A stretch of 64,000 nt of DNA. It comes from Janthinobacterium sp. CG3. Its GTDB lineage: Bacteria; Pseudomonadota; Gammaproteobacteria; Burkholderiales; Burkholderiaceae_D. The notes beneath the pieces are model-generated. The model ran no database searches, was not told where the DNA came from, and was given only the letters and a program-made list of their open reading frames with translations. Location of the stretch: assembly GCF_000344615.1 (NCBI RefSeq), contig NZ_KB467824.1, positions 4,872,367-4,936,366 on the forward strand, in the 5' to 3' direction. Of the stretch, positions 34,096-44,007 are shown one piece after another (position 1 is the stretch's first letter; each line of letters opens with the position of its first letter). Made by a program: the position numbers and the translations under genes.

Positions 34096-35487
34096 ATGGA
34101 CTTGAACACACCGGCCAAGCAGGCCGACCCCGACGGCGGCGAGCACCGCGCGCTGTTCGACGCCGACGAACGCCGCACCCTGGCCGAGGCGGCGCTGCGC
34201 TCGATCACGGCGTCGACCGCGCGCGCCCGCGGCGACGACTTCCTGCGCATTCTGGTGCGCGACCTGGCCCTGGCGCTCGACGTCACCTACGTCATCGCCG
34301 GGCGCGTCATCGAGCAGGCCGACGGCGGCGAGGGCATCCGCACGCTGGCGGTGTGGGGCGGCGCCGACTACCTGCCGAACATGGAATACAGCCTGCGGCA
34401 CACGCCGTGCCAGGACGTCACCGACCAGACCATGTGCTTCCACGGCTGCGGCATCCAGGCCGACTATCCGCTCGACACGCTGCTGGTCGACATGGGCGCC
34501 GAGAGCTATATCGGGATGCCGATGATCGACACCGAGGGCAAGACGCTGGGCATCCTGTCGGCCATCGACACCAAGGAGATCGACGAGAACAAGCGCCTGC
34601 TGGCGTTGTCGCTGCTGTCGATCTTCGCCGCCCGCGGCGCCGCCGAGCTGCAGCACCAGGACCGCGAGGCGCTGCTCGAACTGAAGGTTGCGCAGCGCAC
34701 CGAGGCGCTGCGCGCGGCCCAGGCCAACCTGGTCGAGCAGGAAAAGATGGCGGCGCTGGGCGCGCTGGTGGCCGGCGTCGCGCACGAGGTCAACACGCCG
34801 ATCGGCGTGGCGGTGACGGCGGCGTCGGGGCTGAGCAGCTACGCCGACAAGCTGATCGCCACGCTGGGCGGCGACAAGGTCAGCCGCGCCGAGCTGGCCG
34901 AGCTGGCCGGCCGGCTCAAGGCCGCGGCCGGTCTGGTCGAGCAAAACCTGGCGCGCGCCGCCGAGCTGATCGGCAACTTCAAACAACTGGCGGTGGACCA
35001 GGCCAGCGAGCACGTCACCGAGCTGGCGCTGCGCGAGTATGTGCACGGCGTGGTGTCGGCGCACAGCCCGGAGCTGCGCAAGGCCGGCATCAAGGTCGAG
35101 CTGTTGATCGCCCCGGACAGCCGGGTGCGGCTGGCGGCCGGCAAGGTCTCGCAGGTGTTGTCGAATTTGTTGATGAACGCCGCCAAGCACGGCTATCCGC
35201 AGGGCGGGCCGGGGCTGGTGACGATTGCCGGCCGCGTCGACGCCGCCGACCCGGCCGCGGCGTGGCTGTTGCTCGACTTCGCCGACGACGGCGTCGGCCT
35301 GGCGCCCGGCATCCGCGAGCGCGTCTTCGAACCCTTCTTCACCACCAAGCGCGGGCAGGGCGGTTCCGGCCTGGGCATGCACATCGTCTACACCATCGTG
35401 CACCAGCTCGGCGGCCAGGTGGCGCTCGACGGCGGCGCCGCGCCCGGCTGCCGCATCCACGTGCGCCTGCCGCTGCCGCCGGCCTGA
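34096..35487 (+). CDS. GAF-domain sensor histidine kinase
   Basis: 463 residues without membrane helices. A GAF domain (residues ~25-185; YVIAGRVIEQ, YSLRHTPCQDVTDQTMCF, ESYIGMPMIDTEGKTLGILS) may bind a small ligand; its Cys/His cluster CQDVTDQTMCFHGCG could coordinate a metal or cofactor. A coiled coil (LKVAQRTEALRAAQANLVEQ) links to HisKA with ALVAGVAHEVNTPIGVA, then HATPase N box NLLMNAAKHG and G2 GQGGSGLGMHIVY. It lies 56 bp downstream of the HD-GYP regulator, so a two-component pair is inferred. Signal unknown. Confidence 0.9.
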   Translation: MDLNTPAKQADPDGGEHRALFDADERRTLAEAALRSITASTARARGDDFLRILVRDLALALDVTYVIAGRVIEQADGGEGIRTLAVWGGADYLPNMEYSLRHTPCQDVTDQTMCFHGCGIQADYPLDTLLVDMGAESYIGMPMIDTEGKTLGILSAIDTKEIDENKRLLALSLLSIFAARGAAELQHQDREALLELKVAQRTEALRAAQANLVEQEKMAALGALVAGVAHEVNTPIGVAVTAASGLSSYADKLIATLGGDKVSRAELAELAGRLKAAAGLVEQNLARAAELIGNFKQLAVDQASEHVTELALREYVHGVVSAHSPELRKAGIKVELLIAPDSRVRLAAGKVSQVLSNLLMNAAKHGYPQGGPGLVTIAGRVDAADPAAAWLLLDFADDGVGLAPGIRERVFEPFFTTKRGQGGSGLGMHIVYTIVHQLGGQVALDGGAAPGCRIHVRLPLPPA

Positions 35488-35934
35488 GCCGTCCGCGCCC
35501 GGCGCCACACGGCGTCCCGGCGCGGCCACTATGCGCATTGTTGTTGCGTATTGGCTACAATATTCATACGGTCATTTGATTTTTTGCAAAACATTCAATG
35601 TTTTTTTTAAGAATGGCAGAATATTCGCTCATTTGCGGATTTTTTGATTTGCCGCCTCCCTTCGGCCTCCCCCGCGCCCGTCGCTTTCGCTCCATAATGG
35701 CCTCCGTGTAAGAAATGTTGAGCTTTTGGTCATTGTGTGCTGTTGCCGCAGCGACAATAGCTTGGCGTTTTACATCGTGCAGGCAGTGCAGATGATCGAA
35801 TCCAGCCACCAATCCTGCTCCTCGGCCCCGCAGTGTGCTTCGGTGCGCAACGCCGGGCGGAACAATGGAATAGGCTTGAACCGATCATTCTCATTTTTGT
35901 TGATTATTTTTAGCAATTATTTGGAGTGTGGGAC
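35488..35934. other. Low-GC intergenic region upstream of the first TonB receptor
   Basis: 447 bp, noticeably AT-richer than its surroundings, with T-rich runs at 35577-35610 and 35889-35912. A short AACATTCAATGTT palindrome lies at 35590-35602. No gene is supported. It probably holds the receptor's promoter and an unresolved long leader. Confidence 0.5.
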
Positions 35935-38766
35935 ATGCAAAAAAGTATGATTGCCAAGGCCATCGCGTTGATGGGCTGTGTCGGTTTCGTCCATGGCGCC
36001 ATCGCCGCCGAAGAAGTGGCGATGGAACGGGTCATCGTGACCGGTTCGAACATCAAGCGCACGGCCTCGGAAGGCACGTCGCCGATGCAATTGATCACCA
36101 AGAAGGAAATTCAGCAATCGGGCGCGGTCAGCGTGGCCGACCTGATGAGCAAGCTGCCTGCGCTCGGTTCGAGCAACCAGGTCGACGCCCGCGACGGCGG
36201 TTTCTCGAAGGGGCTGGCGACCGCGTCGATGCGCGGCCTGGGTTCGGCCTCGACGCTGGTGCTGCTGAACGGGCGCCGCATCGCCCCGAGCGCGTACGCC
36301 GATCCGAACGCCGGCCAGTCGACCCAGTACGACTTGAACTCGATCCCGCTGTCGGCGATCGAACGCGTTGAAGTGCTGAAGGACGGCGCCTCGGCCGTCT
36401 ACGGTTCCGACGCGATCGCCGGCGTGATCAACTTCATCACCCGCAGCGACTACCACGGCGCCGAACTGTCGGCCGACACCAGCAGCGACGCGCGCGGCAA
36501 TTTCGGCCGCTCCACCGTCAACGGCGCCTTCGGTTTCGGCGACCTGGACAAGGACGGCTACAACGTCTTCGGCTCGGTCGACCTGTCGCAACGCCAGCGC
36601 GCCTCGATCGACGACGCGCGCGGCGTGCGCACCGACGAATACCGCGCCATCCACGGCCGTCTGAGCAATTTCTTCAGCGGCGTCAGCGGCCATCCGGTGT
36701 TCTACAAGGAAGCGAAACCGGGTAGCGGCGTGTTCGGCACCTACGCCGGCGCCGACCTCGGTTGCGATCCATCGCAACTGCGCACCGGTTCGACCGCGCT
36801 GGTGCCGATGCGCGCCAACGATCCGCTGATCGGCAAAAAATTCTGCAATTTCGACAACGCGAATTTCGAAGACGCGCAAGGCCAGAGCGACGCCGCCAGC
36901 GTGCTGTTGCGCGGCGAGTTCAAGGTCTCGTCGACGCTGACCGCGTTCAGCGAAGCGACCTACAACCGCTCCAAGCTGCAATACAGCGGCTCGCCGCGCA
37001 GCATGAGCGGGCGCGTGCTGACCACGGTGTTCCCGGCCCAGGGCGCCGGTACACCGTTCCAGCCGATTTTGCCGGTGGGCCATCCAGACAATCCGACCAA
37101 CAACAGCGCCAAACCGCAGCGGGTGGCGGTGGCCTACCGCTTCACCGACAGCATCGGCGGCAGCGAAAACACCAACTCGGCAACGCGCCTGCTGGCGGGC
37201 TTGAAGGGCAGCAACTTCAACTGGGACTGGGATACCGGCCTGCTGTACAACAAGTCGGAGCGCTCGCAGATCAGCAACGGTTTCGTCCATTTGCCGACGA
37301 TTGAAAAGCTGTACAAAAACAACGTCCCGTTGGCAACGATCATCAAAGACCCCAACCTGATCCGCAACGTCACCCTGGACGGCGACTCCACCATCACCCA
37401 GTGGGACTTGAAGGGCGCGACCGAATTGGGTTCTTTGCCGGGCGGTAAAATCGGCTTGGCCGTGGGCGTCGAAGCGAAGCACGAAACCATGTCCCTGCGT
37501 CCCGATCCGCTCAGCGTGACGGGCCAGATGGTCGGCATCGCCAACACCTTCGCCGAGGCGTCGCGCAACGTCGGCTCAACCTTCATCGAATTGCGCACGC
37601 CGTTCTTCAAGTCGCTGGAAATGGAATTTGCCGGGCGCTACGACAAATACCAGGGCTTCAAAGGCAAAGTCACGCCGAAGGTCGGCGCGAAATGGACGAT
37701 TATGCCGAACCTGGCCGTGCGCGGCACGTATTCGACCGGTTTCCGCGCGCCGTCGCTGACCCAGATGGTCAACGGCAGCACCCAGTACTTCGTCAACAAC
37801 TACGTCGACAAGCTGCGCTGCGATAAGCCGGGCGCCGACACGCTCGATTGCAACCGCAGCTTCTCCGGCATCGCCGCGGCCAATCCGGACTTGAAGCCGG
37901 AAACCGCCAAGAGCTTTACGCTGGGACTGGTGTACTCGCCGATCAATTCGATCGACATCTTGCTTGATTACTACAGAATCAAGAAAGAGAAGGAAGTCGA
38001 CCTGATCTCGTCGGCCACCGTCATCGACGATCCGGCATATGCGAAATACGTCAGCCGCAACCAAAACCAGGGTACCTGGTTGCGCGACGCCAACGGCGTG
38101 CTGATCCCCAACTCGGGTCCGTTGATCAGCGTGCAAACGCCTTACATCAACGCCGGCCGCACCGACACCAGCGGCCTCGATCTGGAATTGGCAATGCGCA
38201 ACTCGCTGGGCCAGTACGGCAAGCTGAGCAGCCGCCTGAACGCCAGCTACATGCTGTCGTACAAAAAGGCCGGCGGCGCGAACGACCCGGCGTATGAACT
38301 GGTTGGCACCAACGGCGCCGTCAGCAACGACACCACCAGCGTCGGCGACCTGCCGCGCCTGAAAGGCAGCCTGTCGACCAACTGGTCGTTCGGTCCGCAC
38401 AGCCTGACCGGCACCGTCAACTACATCGGCGGCGTGTCGCTGATCGCCCGCTACGCCACCGACGAGGAGACCGGCAAGGTGGTTGCCTACGAGAAGCCGT
38501 ATTGCGAATACGGCCGCGCCGCCAGCGTGCCGCTGTACGCCAAGGACCACGCCGACTGCAAAGTCAGCGCCTGGACCACGGTCGACATGGCCTACAGCTA
38601 CGCCTACTCGAAACAGCTGACGATGGGCTTCAACGTCCAGAATTTGCTGGACTCGAAGGCGCCGTTCGATCCGAACTCCAACACCACGCAGATTGGCGGC
38701 TTCAACGCCAGCATGCATAGCGGCAAAGGTCGTTACTTCACCGCCAAGGCGAACTACAAGTTTTAA
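35935..38766 (+). CDS. TonB-dependent outer-membrane receptor
   Basis: 943-residue outer-membrane beta-barrel for energy-dependent uptake. A signal peptide (AIALMGCVGFVHGAIA) is followed by a plug domain beginning ERVIVTGSNIKRTASEGTSP and continuing with LVLLNGRRIAPSA, IPLSAIERVEVLKDGASAVYG and SDAIAGVINFITR. The barrel has typical alternating strands and ends in an aromatic residue (..FTAKANYKF). It carries two disulfide-like cysteine pairs in loops. TTGGAG 8 bases before ATG 35935 fixes the start. No TonB/ExbBD or transporter genes are adjacent, so its ligand is unknown; it resembles the oligosaccharide/peptide-type receptors common in this group. Confidence 0.93.
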   Translation: MQKSMIAKAIALMGCVGFVHGAIAAEEVAMERVIVTGSNIKRTASEGTSPMQLITKKEIQQSGAVSVADLMSKLPALGSSNQVDARDGGFSKGLATASMRGLGSASTLVLLNGRRIAPSAYADPNAGQSTQYDLNSIPLSAIERVEVLKDGASAVYGSDAIAGVINFITRSDYHGAELSADTSSDARGNFGRSTVNGAFGFGDLDKDGYNVFGSVDLSQRQRASIDDARGVRTDEYRAIHGRLSNFFSGVSGHPVFYKEAKPGSGVFGTYAGADLGCDPSQLRTGSTALVPMRANDPLIGKKFCNFDNANFEDAQGQSDAASVLLRGEFKVSSTLTAFSEATYNRSKLQYSGSPRSMSGRVLTTVFPAQGAGTPFQPILPVGHPDNPTNNSAKPQRVAVAYRFTDSIGGSENTNSATRLLAGLKGSNFNWDWDTGLLYNKSERSQISNGFVHLPTIEKLYKNNVPLATIIKDPNLIRNVTLDGDSTITQWDLKGATELGSLPGGKIGLAVGVEAKHETMSLRPDPLSVTGQMVGIANTFAEASRNVGSTFIELRTPFFKSLEMEFAGRYDKYQGFKGKVTPKVGAKWTIMPNLAVRGTYSTGFRAPSLTQMVNGSTQYFVNNYVDKLRCDKPGADTLDCNRSFSGIAAANPDLKPETAKSFTLGLVYSPINSIDILLDYYRIKKEKEVDLISSATVIDDPAYAKYVSRNQNQGTWLRDANGVLIPNSGPLISVQTPYINAGRTDTSGLDLELAMRNSLGQYGKLSSRLNASYMLSYKKAGGANDPAYELVGTNGAVSNDTTSVGDLPRLKGSLSTNWSFGPHSLTGTVNYIGGVSLIARYATDEETGKVVAYEKPYCEYGRAASVPLYAKDHADCKVSAWTTVDMAYSYAYSKQLTMGFNVQNLLDSKAPFDPNSNTTQIGGFNASMHSGKGRYFTAKANYKF

Positions 38767-38811
38767 GCCCCCGTTCGCCAGCGGCGCGCCGGTCCGGGCG
38801 CCGCCCGACGT

Positions 38812-38846
38812 AAAAAAAACGCCGCGATCTTCGCGGCGTTTTTTTC
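38812..38846. terminator. Bidirectional terminator between the TonB receptor and the FAD dehydrogenase
   Basis: Perfect stem AACGCCGCGA / TCGCGGCGTT with a 3-base loop, flanked by A7 on the left and T7 on the right, so it can stop transcription from both convergent genes. Confidence 0.9.
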
Positions 38847-38865
38847 GTCCGGGGCCGGCGCGCCG

Positions 38866-40494
38866 CTAGCCGGCGGCCATCGCCAGCGCCACCGCCTCGG
38901 CCACCTTGATGCCGTCGACCGCCGCCGACAGGATGCCGCCGGCGTAACCGGCGCCCTCGCCGGCCGGGAACAGGCCGCGGGTGTTCAGGCTTTGCAGGTC
39001 GTCGTCGCGGCGTTTGATGCGGATCGGCGACGAGGTGCGCGTCTCGACCCCGGTCAGCACCGCGTCGGCCTGGTAGTAACCCTTGATCTGCTTGTTGAAC
39101 GCCGGGAAGGCTTCGCGCATGGCCGCGATGGCGTATTCCGGCAGCGCCGACGCCAGGTCGGTCAGGCGCACCGCCGGCTTGTACGACGGCGTCACCGAGC
39201 CGAACTCGGTCGAGGCGCGCGCGGCGACGAAGTCGCCCACCAGCTGGCCGGGGGCGTCGTAGTTGCCGCCGCCCAGGGCGAAGGCGCGCTCCTCCAGCTC
39301 GCGCTGCAGGGCGATGCCGGCCAGCGGATGGCCCGGGTAGTCCAGCGGCGTGATGCCGACCACGATGGCGCTGTTGGCGTTGCGCTCGTTGCGCGAATAC
39401 TGGCTCATGCCGTTGGTGACCAGGCGGCCCGGCTCGGACGCCGCCGCCACCACGGTGCCGCCCGGGCACATGCAAAAACTGTACACCGAGCGGCCGTTGG
39501 TGGCGTGGTGCACCAGCTTGTAGTCGGCGGCGCCGAGGATGGGGTGGCCGGCGCTGGGGCCGAAGCGGCAGCTGTCGATCAGCGACTGCGGGTGCTCGAC
39601 CCGGAAGCCGATCGAAAACGGCTTGGCCTCGATGTATACGCCGCGTTCGTAGAGCATTTCAAAGGTGTCGCGGGCGCTGTGGCCGATCGCCAGCACGACG
39701 TGGCGCGTGGCGATGCGCTCGCCGCCGGCCAGCGTCAGGGCGCGCACCTGGCCGCCGTCCTGGCCCGGCTCGATCTCGATGTCGACGACCTTGCTGTTGA
39801 AGCGGTATTCGCCGCCCATCGCCTCGATGTTGGCGCGCATCTGCTCGACCATTTTGACCAGGCGGAAGGTGCCAATGTGCGGTTTGCTGACGTACATGAT
39901 CTCCTCCGGCGCGCCGGCCTTGACGAACTCGGTCAAGACCTTGCGCCCGTAGTGCTTCGGGTCCTTGATCTGGCTGTACAGCTTGCCGTCCGAGAAGGTG
40001 CCGGCGCCGCCCTCGCCGAACTGCACGTTCGACTCCGGGTTCAGTTCGCGCTTGCGCCAGAAGCCGAAGGTGTCGACGGTGCGCTCGCGCACTTCCTTGC
40101 CGCGCTCGAGGATCAAAGGGCGCAAGCCCATCTGCGCCAGCACCAGCGCCGCGAACAGGCCGCAGGGGCCGGTGCCGATGACCACCGGGCGTTCGCCGCG
40201 CGCCCCGGCGGCGGCGCGTTCGCCGCCGGCGACGAAGCGGTAGGCGGTGTCGGGCGCCGGCGCCAGGTGGGCGTCGTGCTTCAGGCGCGCCAGCAGCGCG
40301 GCCTCGTCGGCGACGGCGACGTCGAGCGAGTAAATCAGCACCACCGCGCTGCGCTTCCTGGCGTCGTAACTACGCTTGAAGATGGTGTAGCCGAGCAGCG
40401 CCTCGGCGCCGATGCCCAGGCGCGCCAGCACGGCGCCGGTCAGCGCCGCCTCGTCGTGCTCGAGCGGGAGTTTTACTTCGTTGAGTCGCAACAT
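38866..40494 (-). CDS. FAD-dependent dehydrogenase, uncharacterised (COG2509 type)
   Basis: 542 residues. An N-terminal ~90-residue domain (MLRLNEVKLPLEHDEAALTG, FKRSYDARKRSAVVLIYS) precedes an FAD-binding Rossmann motif, RPVVIGTGPCGLFAALVLAQ, and a long conserved block NVQFGEGGAGTFSDGKLYSQ found in this family of putative flavin oxidoreductases. The C-terminal GLFPAGEGAGYAGGILSAA is the second flavin motif. Substrate unknown; relatives are annotated only as NAD(P)/FAD-dependent oxidoreductases. ATG 40494 chosen as it opens the conserved N-terminal domain; a CGGAAA precedes it. It is transcribed convergently with the upstream TonB receptor. Confidence 0.9.
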   Translation of the reverse strand: MLRLNEVKLPLEHDEAALTGAVLARLGIGAEALLGYTIFKRSYDARKRSAVVLIYSLDVAVADEAALLARLKHDAHLAPAPDTAYRFVAGGERAAAGARGERPVVIGTGPCGLFAALVLAQMGLRPLILERGKEVRERTVDTFGFWRKRELNPESNVQFGEGGAGTFSDGKLYSQIKDPKHYGRKVLTEFVKAGAPEEIMYVSKPHIGTFRLVKMVEQMRANIEAMGGEYRFNSKVVDIEIEPGQDGGQVRALTLAGGERIATRHVVLAIGHSARDTFEMLYERGVYIEAKPFSIGFRVEHPQSLIDSCRFGPSAGHPILGAADYKLVHHATNGRSVYSFCMCPGGTVVAAASEPGRLVTNGMSQYSRNERNANSAIVVGITPLDYPGHPLAGIALQRELEERAFALGGGNYDAPGQLVGDFVAARASTEFGSVTPSYKPAVRLTDLASALPEYAIAAMREAFPAFNKQIKGYYQADAVLTGVETRTSSPIRIKRRDDDLQSLNTRGLFPAGEGAGYAGGILSAAVDGIKVAEAVALAMAAG

Positions 40495-41053
40495 AATCAA
40501 TATTTCCGAGAATTTCTGCGCCGGTCGTCGGACCGGCGGATAGTGTGAGCGGCGTGTGCGGGGTGAGCGCGCGGCGCCGGCGCCAGCCGCCAAGCGGGCG
40601 GGGCGCGCCAAAGACGCTATTTTACCTCCATCAAACGGCGCCGCCGGATCGCCGCGCGGCGGGCCCGTCGAGACCGCCCGTGCGCGTGGCGTTCGCGCCC
40701 GCGGAAAACGCTGGTTCCGAACTTTGCCGCTGTTTGTAGATGCATTTATGGTGCTTAATTTTGTGCGGGCCTGCACCGACTTGGTGAAGATAACGATTTA
40801 CGTCATTGTGTGACAACCATCTGTTGTTTCTACGCATAAAGCAACGTGCTTAGTTGACAGTAAATGTTTCGATATGTTTCCATAGGTAGCTTGATCAGGC
40901 GGATTTTTGTATCGCGTCTGATCAGCTAGTCTGCTTACCGGCGGCTTGGGAAATAGGAAGAGGCCAGACTTTACTATCCTGTAATGCTACGTAATGAGTC
41001 CACAAACTTACACCAGCTTATCTATCAGAAAAGCATATAAATTGGGAAATCAC
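40495..41053. other. Intergenic region between divergent FAD dehydrogenase and TonB receptor
   Basis: 559 bp. The half near the dehydrogenase is GC-rich; from about 40730 to the receptor start it is AT-rich and looks like a promoter plus long leader. A TTGACA at 40854-40859 is a good -35 element but no equally good -10 follows at standard spacing. An inverted repeat lies at 40887-40928. No gene is supported. Confidence 0.5.
40887..40928. promoter_or_regulatory. Inverted repeat upstream of the second TonB receptor
   Basis: TAGCTTGATCAG (40887-40898) pairs with CTGATCAGCTA (40918-40928) with a single bulged base, just downstream of a TTGACA. It could be an operator or a leader hairpin; nothing else identifies it. 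Confidence 0.35.
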
Positions 41054-43858
41054 ATGTTTAGAAAAACAGTTTTGGCACGCGCCCTGACAATCGCATTCGG
41101 CACCGCCGCGCTCAGCGCTGTGGTGGTTCCGTCGGCCATGGCGCAACAGCAACCCGCCGCGGACGCCCCGATCCAGCGCGTTGAAATCACCGGCTCGTCG
41201 ATCAAACGGATCGCCGCCGAAGGTGCGCTGCCGGTAACCGTGGTGAACGCCGCGGCGATCAAGGCCAGCGGTGTGACGTCCGCCGCCGATCTGGTCAAGC
41301 GCCTCGTCGCCACCCAGGGCGGAATGGGCGAATCGGGCGCCGTCGGCGGCGGCAGTTTCGGTTTTTCTGGCATCTCGATCCACAACGTCGGCGAAACCCG
41401 CACCCTGGTGCTGTTGAACGGCAAGCGCCTGGCCCTGTTTGGCGGCCAGAACCTGACCGGCTTCGCCGCCGGCTTCGACTTGAATTCGATTCCGCTGTCG
41501 GCCATTGAACGCGTGGAAATGCTGACCGACGGCGCCTCGGCCCTGTACGGCGCCGACGCGATCGCCGGCGTGGTCAACTTTATCACCAAGCGCAACTCGA
41601 CCGAAGGCGATGTCACCATCGGCTTCTCCAACCCGGCCGACGGCGCCCAGGAAAAACGTTTGAGCGCCAGCAAGGGCTTCGGCTCGCTCGATGAAGACGG
41701 CTTCAACGTGATGATGACGTTCGGCCATGACGAACGCACCAAATTGAAGTCCGGCGACCGCGACTTCGCCAAGACCGGCAAGGTGAAGTTTTCCGCCAAC
41801 GGCAAGCAATACCAGAAGCAACAATTCTCGGCCAGCCCGATTCCGGCCAACGCGACCGACGACCTGGGACAGCTGATCAACCCGTACCAGAAAAAAAACG
41901 GCTCCTGCCCAACCCAGACCTTCCGCGTGACCGAGCCTTACAACGACGGCACCGGTTTGGTGGACGACTACTGCGGCTACGACTTCGTGGGCGATCTGGA
42001 AATCTTTCCGGAGCGCAAGCGCGACAGCTTCATGAGCTCGCTGACCGCCAAACTCGGCAGCCAGGAAGTCTTCGCCGACGTCCTGTTGTCGCGCACCAGC
42101 CAGGTCTCGCGTATCGCACCGGTGCCGGGCTCGATCAGCATCGACGCCGGTACCCCGCTGCATGACAAGTACCTGCTGCCACTGGGTATTACGCAAGACA
42201 GCCTGGCGTACTACCGCCTGTACGACATGGGTAAGCGCACCTCGAGCGACAAGGCCGATTTCGTCAGCATCGTCGGCGGCATCCGCGGCGAAGTGATGGG
42301 TTGGGACTATAACGCCGCGTACAATTTCTCCGAAAGCAAGGTCAAGGGCAGCATCTCCGGCTACCCGGGCGCGCGGGCGGTGCGTGCTCTGACCGGCAGC
42401 GGCTTGCTCGATCCTTTCGTCGGACCGGGCCAGCAATCGGCCGCCGCGCTGGAAGCCATCAAAGGCGCCGCCTACAGCGGTTACTTCGACGGCGGCGAGT
42501 CCAAACTGCAATCGTTGAGCGTCAACGGTTCGCGCGCCCTGGCGCAACTGCAGGGCGGCTCGATGATGCTGGGCGTCGGCGCCAGCGTGTCGCGCGAGAA
42601 TTTCTCCAGCAAGCCTAGCTTGTTTTCGCAGGGCAAACTGGCCGATCCGGTCAAGGGCACCTTGTGCGGCGGCGCGCTGCTGTGCGACAAGCGCTTCGGC
42701 GACGCCGCCGACGCCCTGCCGTACGAGGCCGGCCGCACGTCGAAGGGCGTATTCGGCGAATTGATCATGCCGGTGCTGAAAACGCTGGAACTGGGCGCCG
42801 CGCTGCGCCTCGACGATTTCTCCGACTTCGACAGCGCCACGACGGCCAAGGCCAGTTTCCGCTGGACCCCGGTGCCGACAGTAATGGTGCGCGGTTCGGT
42901 CGGCAACGGCTTCCACGCGCCGACGGTGCCACAGGTGAACGCGCTGTTGCAAGGCTATGGCGTCACCAGTGAAAAATACAAATGCACGCCGGAATTGCAG
43001 GCGGTCGCAACCGCGAACAACGCCATTTGCCAGAGCGGCAACCGCCAATATGACAAGCTGGCCGGCGGCAATCCCGAGCTGAAGGCAGAAAAATCCAAGC
43101 AAGCGACCTTTGGCCTGCGTTTCGAGCCGATGGCCGCGCTGTCGATGGGCGCCGATCTGTGGCATGTGCAAATTCGCGACACGTTTGGCCAGCTGACCGA
43201 GGACGTGGTCTTCGCCAATCCGGCTAAGTACGCGGATTCCTGGGGCAGCAAGGTCGACGTCGGCACCGGTAAAAACTATCTGGCCTTCCTGGCGGATAAC
43301 AAAAACCTGGGCAACGCCTATTACACCGGAGTCGATATCGATATCACCGGCCGCCTCAAAACCGGCTTCGGCCAGTTGACCTCGCAGCTGAACGTGACCC
43401 ATATGCTGCGTGAGCGTAGCCAGTTGCTGAAAGACGGCGAGTATTACTCGGCGGTAGGCAATTTCGCCGACCTGGGCACGGTGACGTTCCGCACCCAGGG
43501 CCGTTTGGTGACCACCTTGAAAACCGGTAACTGGACCAATACACTGGGCTTGAACTTCAAGTCCGGCTACAAGGATCAGGCCACCAGCGTCGAAGTGCTC
43601 GATGCCAGCGGTGTCGTCACCGGTACCGAAAAAATCCGCATGGAAGTCGGCTATTTCTCGACCTGGGATTGGCAGACCCTGTGGACCCCGAGCAAAAGCT
43701 GGTCCATTTCGGCGGGTGCTTTGAACCTGTTCGACCGCGATCCGCCGTTCGTTCCTTCTACGTCCGGTGGCAACCGCGGCCAGCAGTTCGGCTACGACGA
43801 CCGTTACTACGATTCGCGCGGCCGCACGCTGTATGCGAACGCGTCGTATAAGTTTTAA
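41054..43858 (+). CDS. TonB-dependent outer-membrane receptor
   Basis: 934 residues with signal peptide (TIAFGTAALSAVVVPSAMAQ). The plug domain opens IQRVEITGSSIKRIAAEGAL and contains RTLVLLNGKRLALFGG, IPLSAIERVEMLTDGASALY and GADAIAGVVNFITKR. The barrel ends ..TLYANASYKF with a terminal Phe. Several paired cysteines lie in predicted extracellular loops (NGSCPTQTF, DDYCGYDF, GTLCGGALLCDKRF). ATG 41054 is chosen as the natural start of the signal peptide; GGGAAA precedes it. It is the second of three receptors of the same subclass in the window. Ligand unknown. Confidence 0.93.
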   Translation: MFRKTVLARALTIAFGTAALSAVVVPSAMAQQQPAADAPIQRVEITGSSIKRIAAEGALPVTVVNAAAIKASGVTSAADLVKRLVATQGGMGESGAVGGGSFGFSGISIHNVGETRTLVLLNGKRLALFGGQNLTGFAAGFDLNSIPLSAIERVEMLTDGASALYGADAIAGVVNFITKRNSTEGDVTIGFSNPADGAQEKRLSASKGFGSLDEDGFNVMMTFGHDERTKLKSGDRDFAKTGKVKFSANGKQYQKQQFSASPIPANATDDLGQLINPYQKKNGSCPTQTFRVTEPYNDGTGLVDDYCGYDFVGDLEIFPERKRDSFMSSLTAKLGSQEVFADVLLSRTSQVSRIAPVPGSISIDAGTPLHDKYLLPLGITQDSLAYYRLYDMGKRTSSDKADFVSIVGGIRGEVMGWDYNAAYNFSESKVKGSISGYPGARAVRALTGSGLLDPFVGPGQQSAAALEAIKGAAYSGYFDGGESKLQSLSVNGSRALAQLQGGSMMLGVGASVSRENFSSKPSLFSQGKLADPVKGTLCGGALLCDKRFGDAADALPYEAGRTSKGVFGELIMPVLKTLELGAALRLDDFSDFDSATTAKASFRWTPVPTVMVRGSVGNGFHAPTVPQVNALLQGYGVTSEKYKCTPELQAVATANNAICQSGNRQYDKLAGGNPELKAEKSKQATFGLRFEPMAALSMGADLWHVQIRDTFGQLTEDVVFANPAKYADSWGSKVDVGTGKNYLAFLADNKNLGNAYYTGVDIDITGRLKTGFGQLTSQLNVTHMLRERSQLLKDGEYYSAVGNFADLGTVTFRTQGRLVTTLKTGNWTNTLGLNFKSGYKDQATSVEVLDASGVVTGTEKIRMEVGYFSTWDWQTLWTPSKSWSISAGALNLFDRDPPFVPSTSGGNRGQQFGYDDRYYDSRGRTLYANASYKF

Positions 43859-43958
43859 GCGACTGGACACGGTGGGCTTGCGCCTGCTGTGAGTGCGCGC
43901 CCCGAAGCGGGGCGCGCGGCGGCCGCGGCCTGGCTAGTCCAGGTGGGTGGCCGCTTCG

Positions 43959-43994
43959 AAAAAAAACCGCCGGCGTCAAGCCGGCGGTTTTTTT
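43959..43994. terminator. Bidirectional terminator between the TonB receptor and rsmE
   Basis: Stem CCGCCGGC (43967-43974) / GCCGGCGG (43980-43987) with loop GTCAA, flanked by A7 and T7. It serves both convergent genes. Confidence 0.9.
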
Positions 43995-44007
43995 GCGAAG
44001 GGGGGCG

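Noticed and set aside
35590-35610. AACATTCAATGTT followed by T-run as a terminator of the kinase gene
   Set aside because: The stem is short and AT-only with a one-base central loop; not stable enough to call.
41018-43870. A 950-codon open frame antisense to the second TonB receptor
   Set aside because: The sense frame is a clear receptor with signal peptide and plug motifs; the antisense has none.
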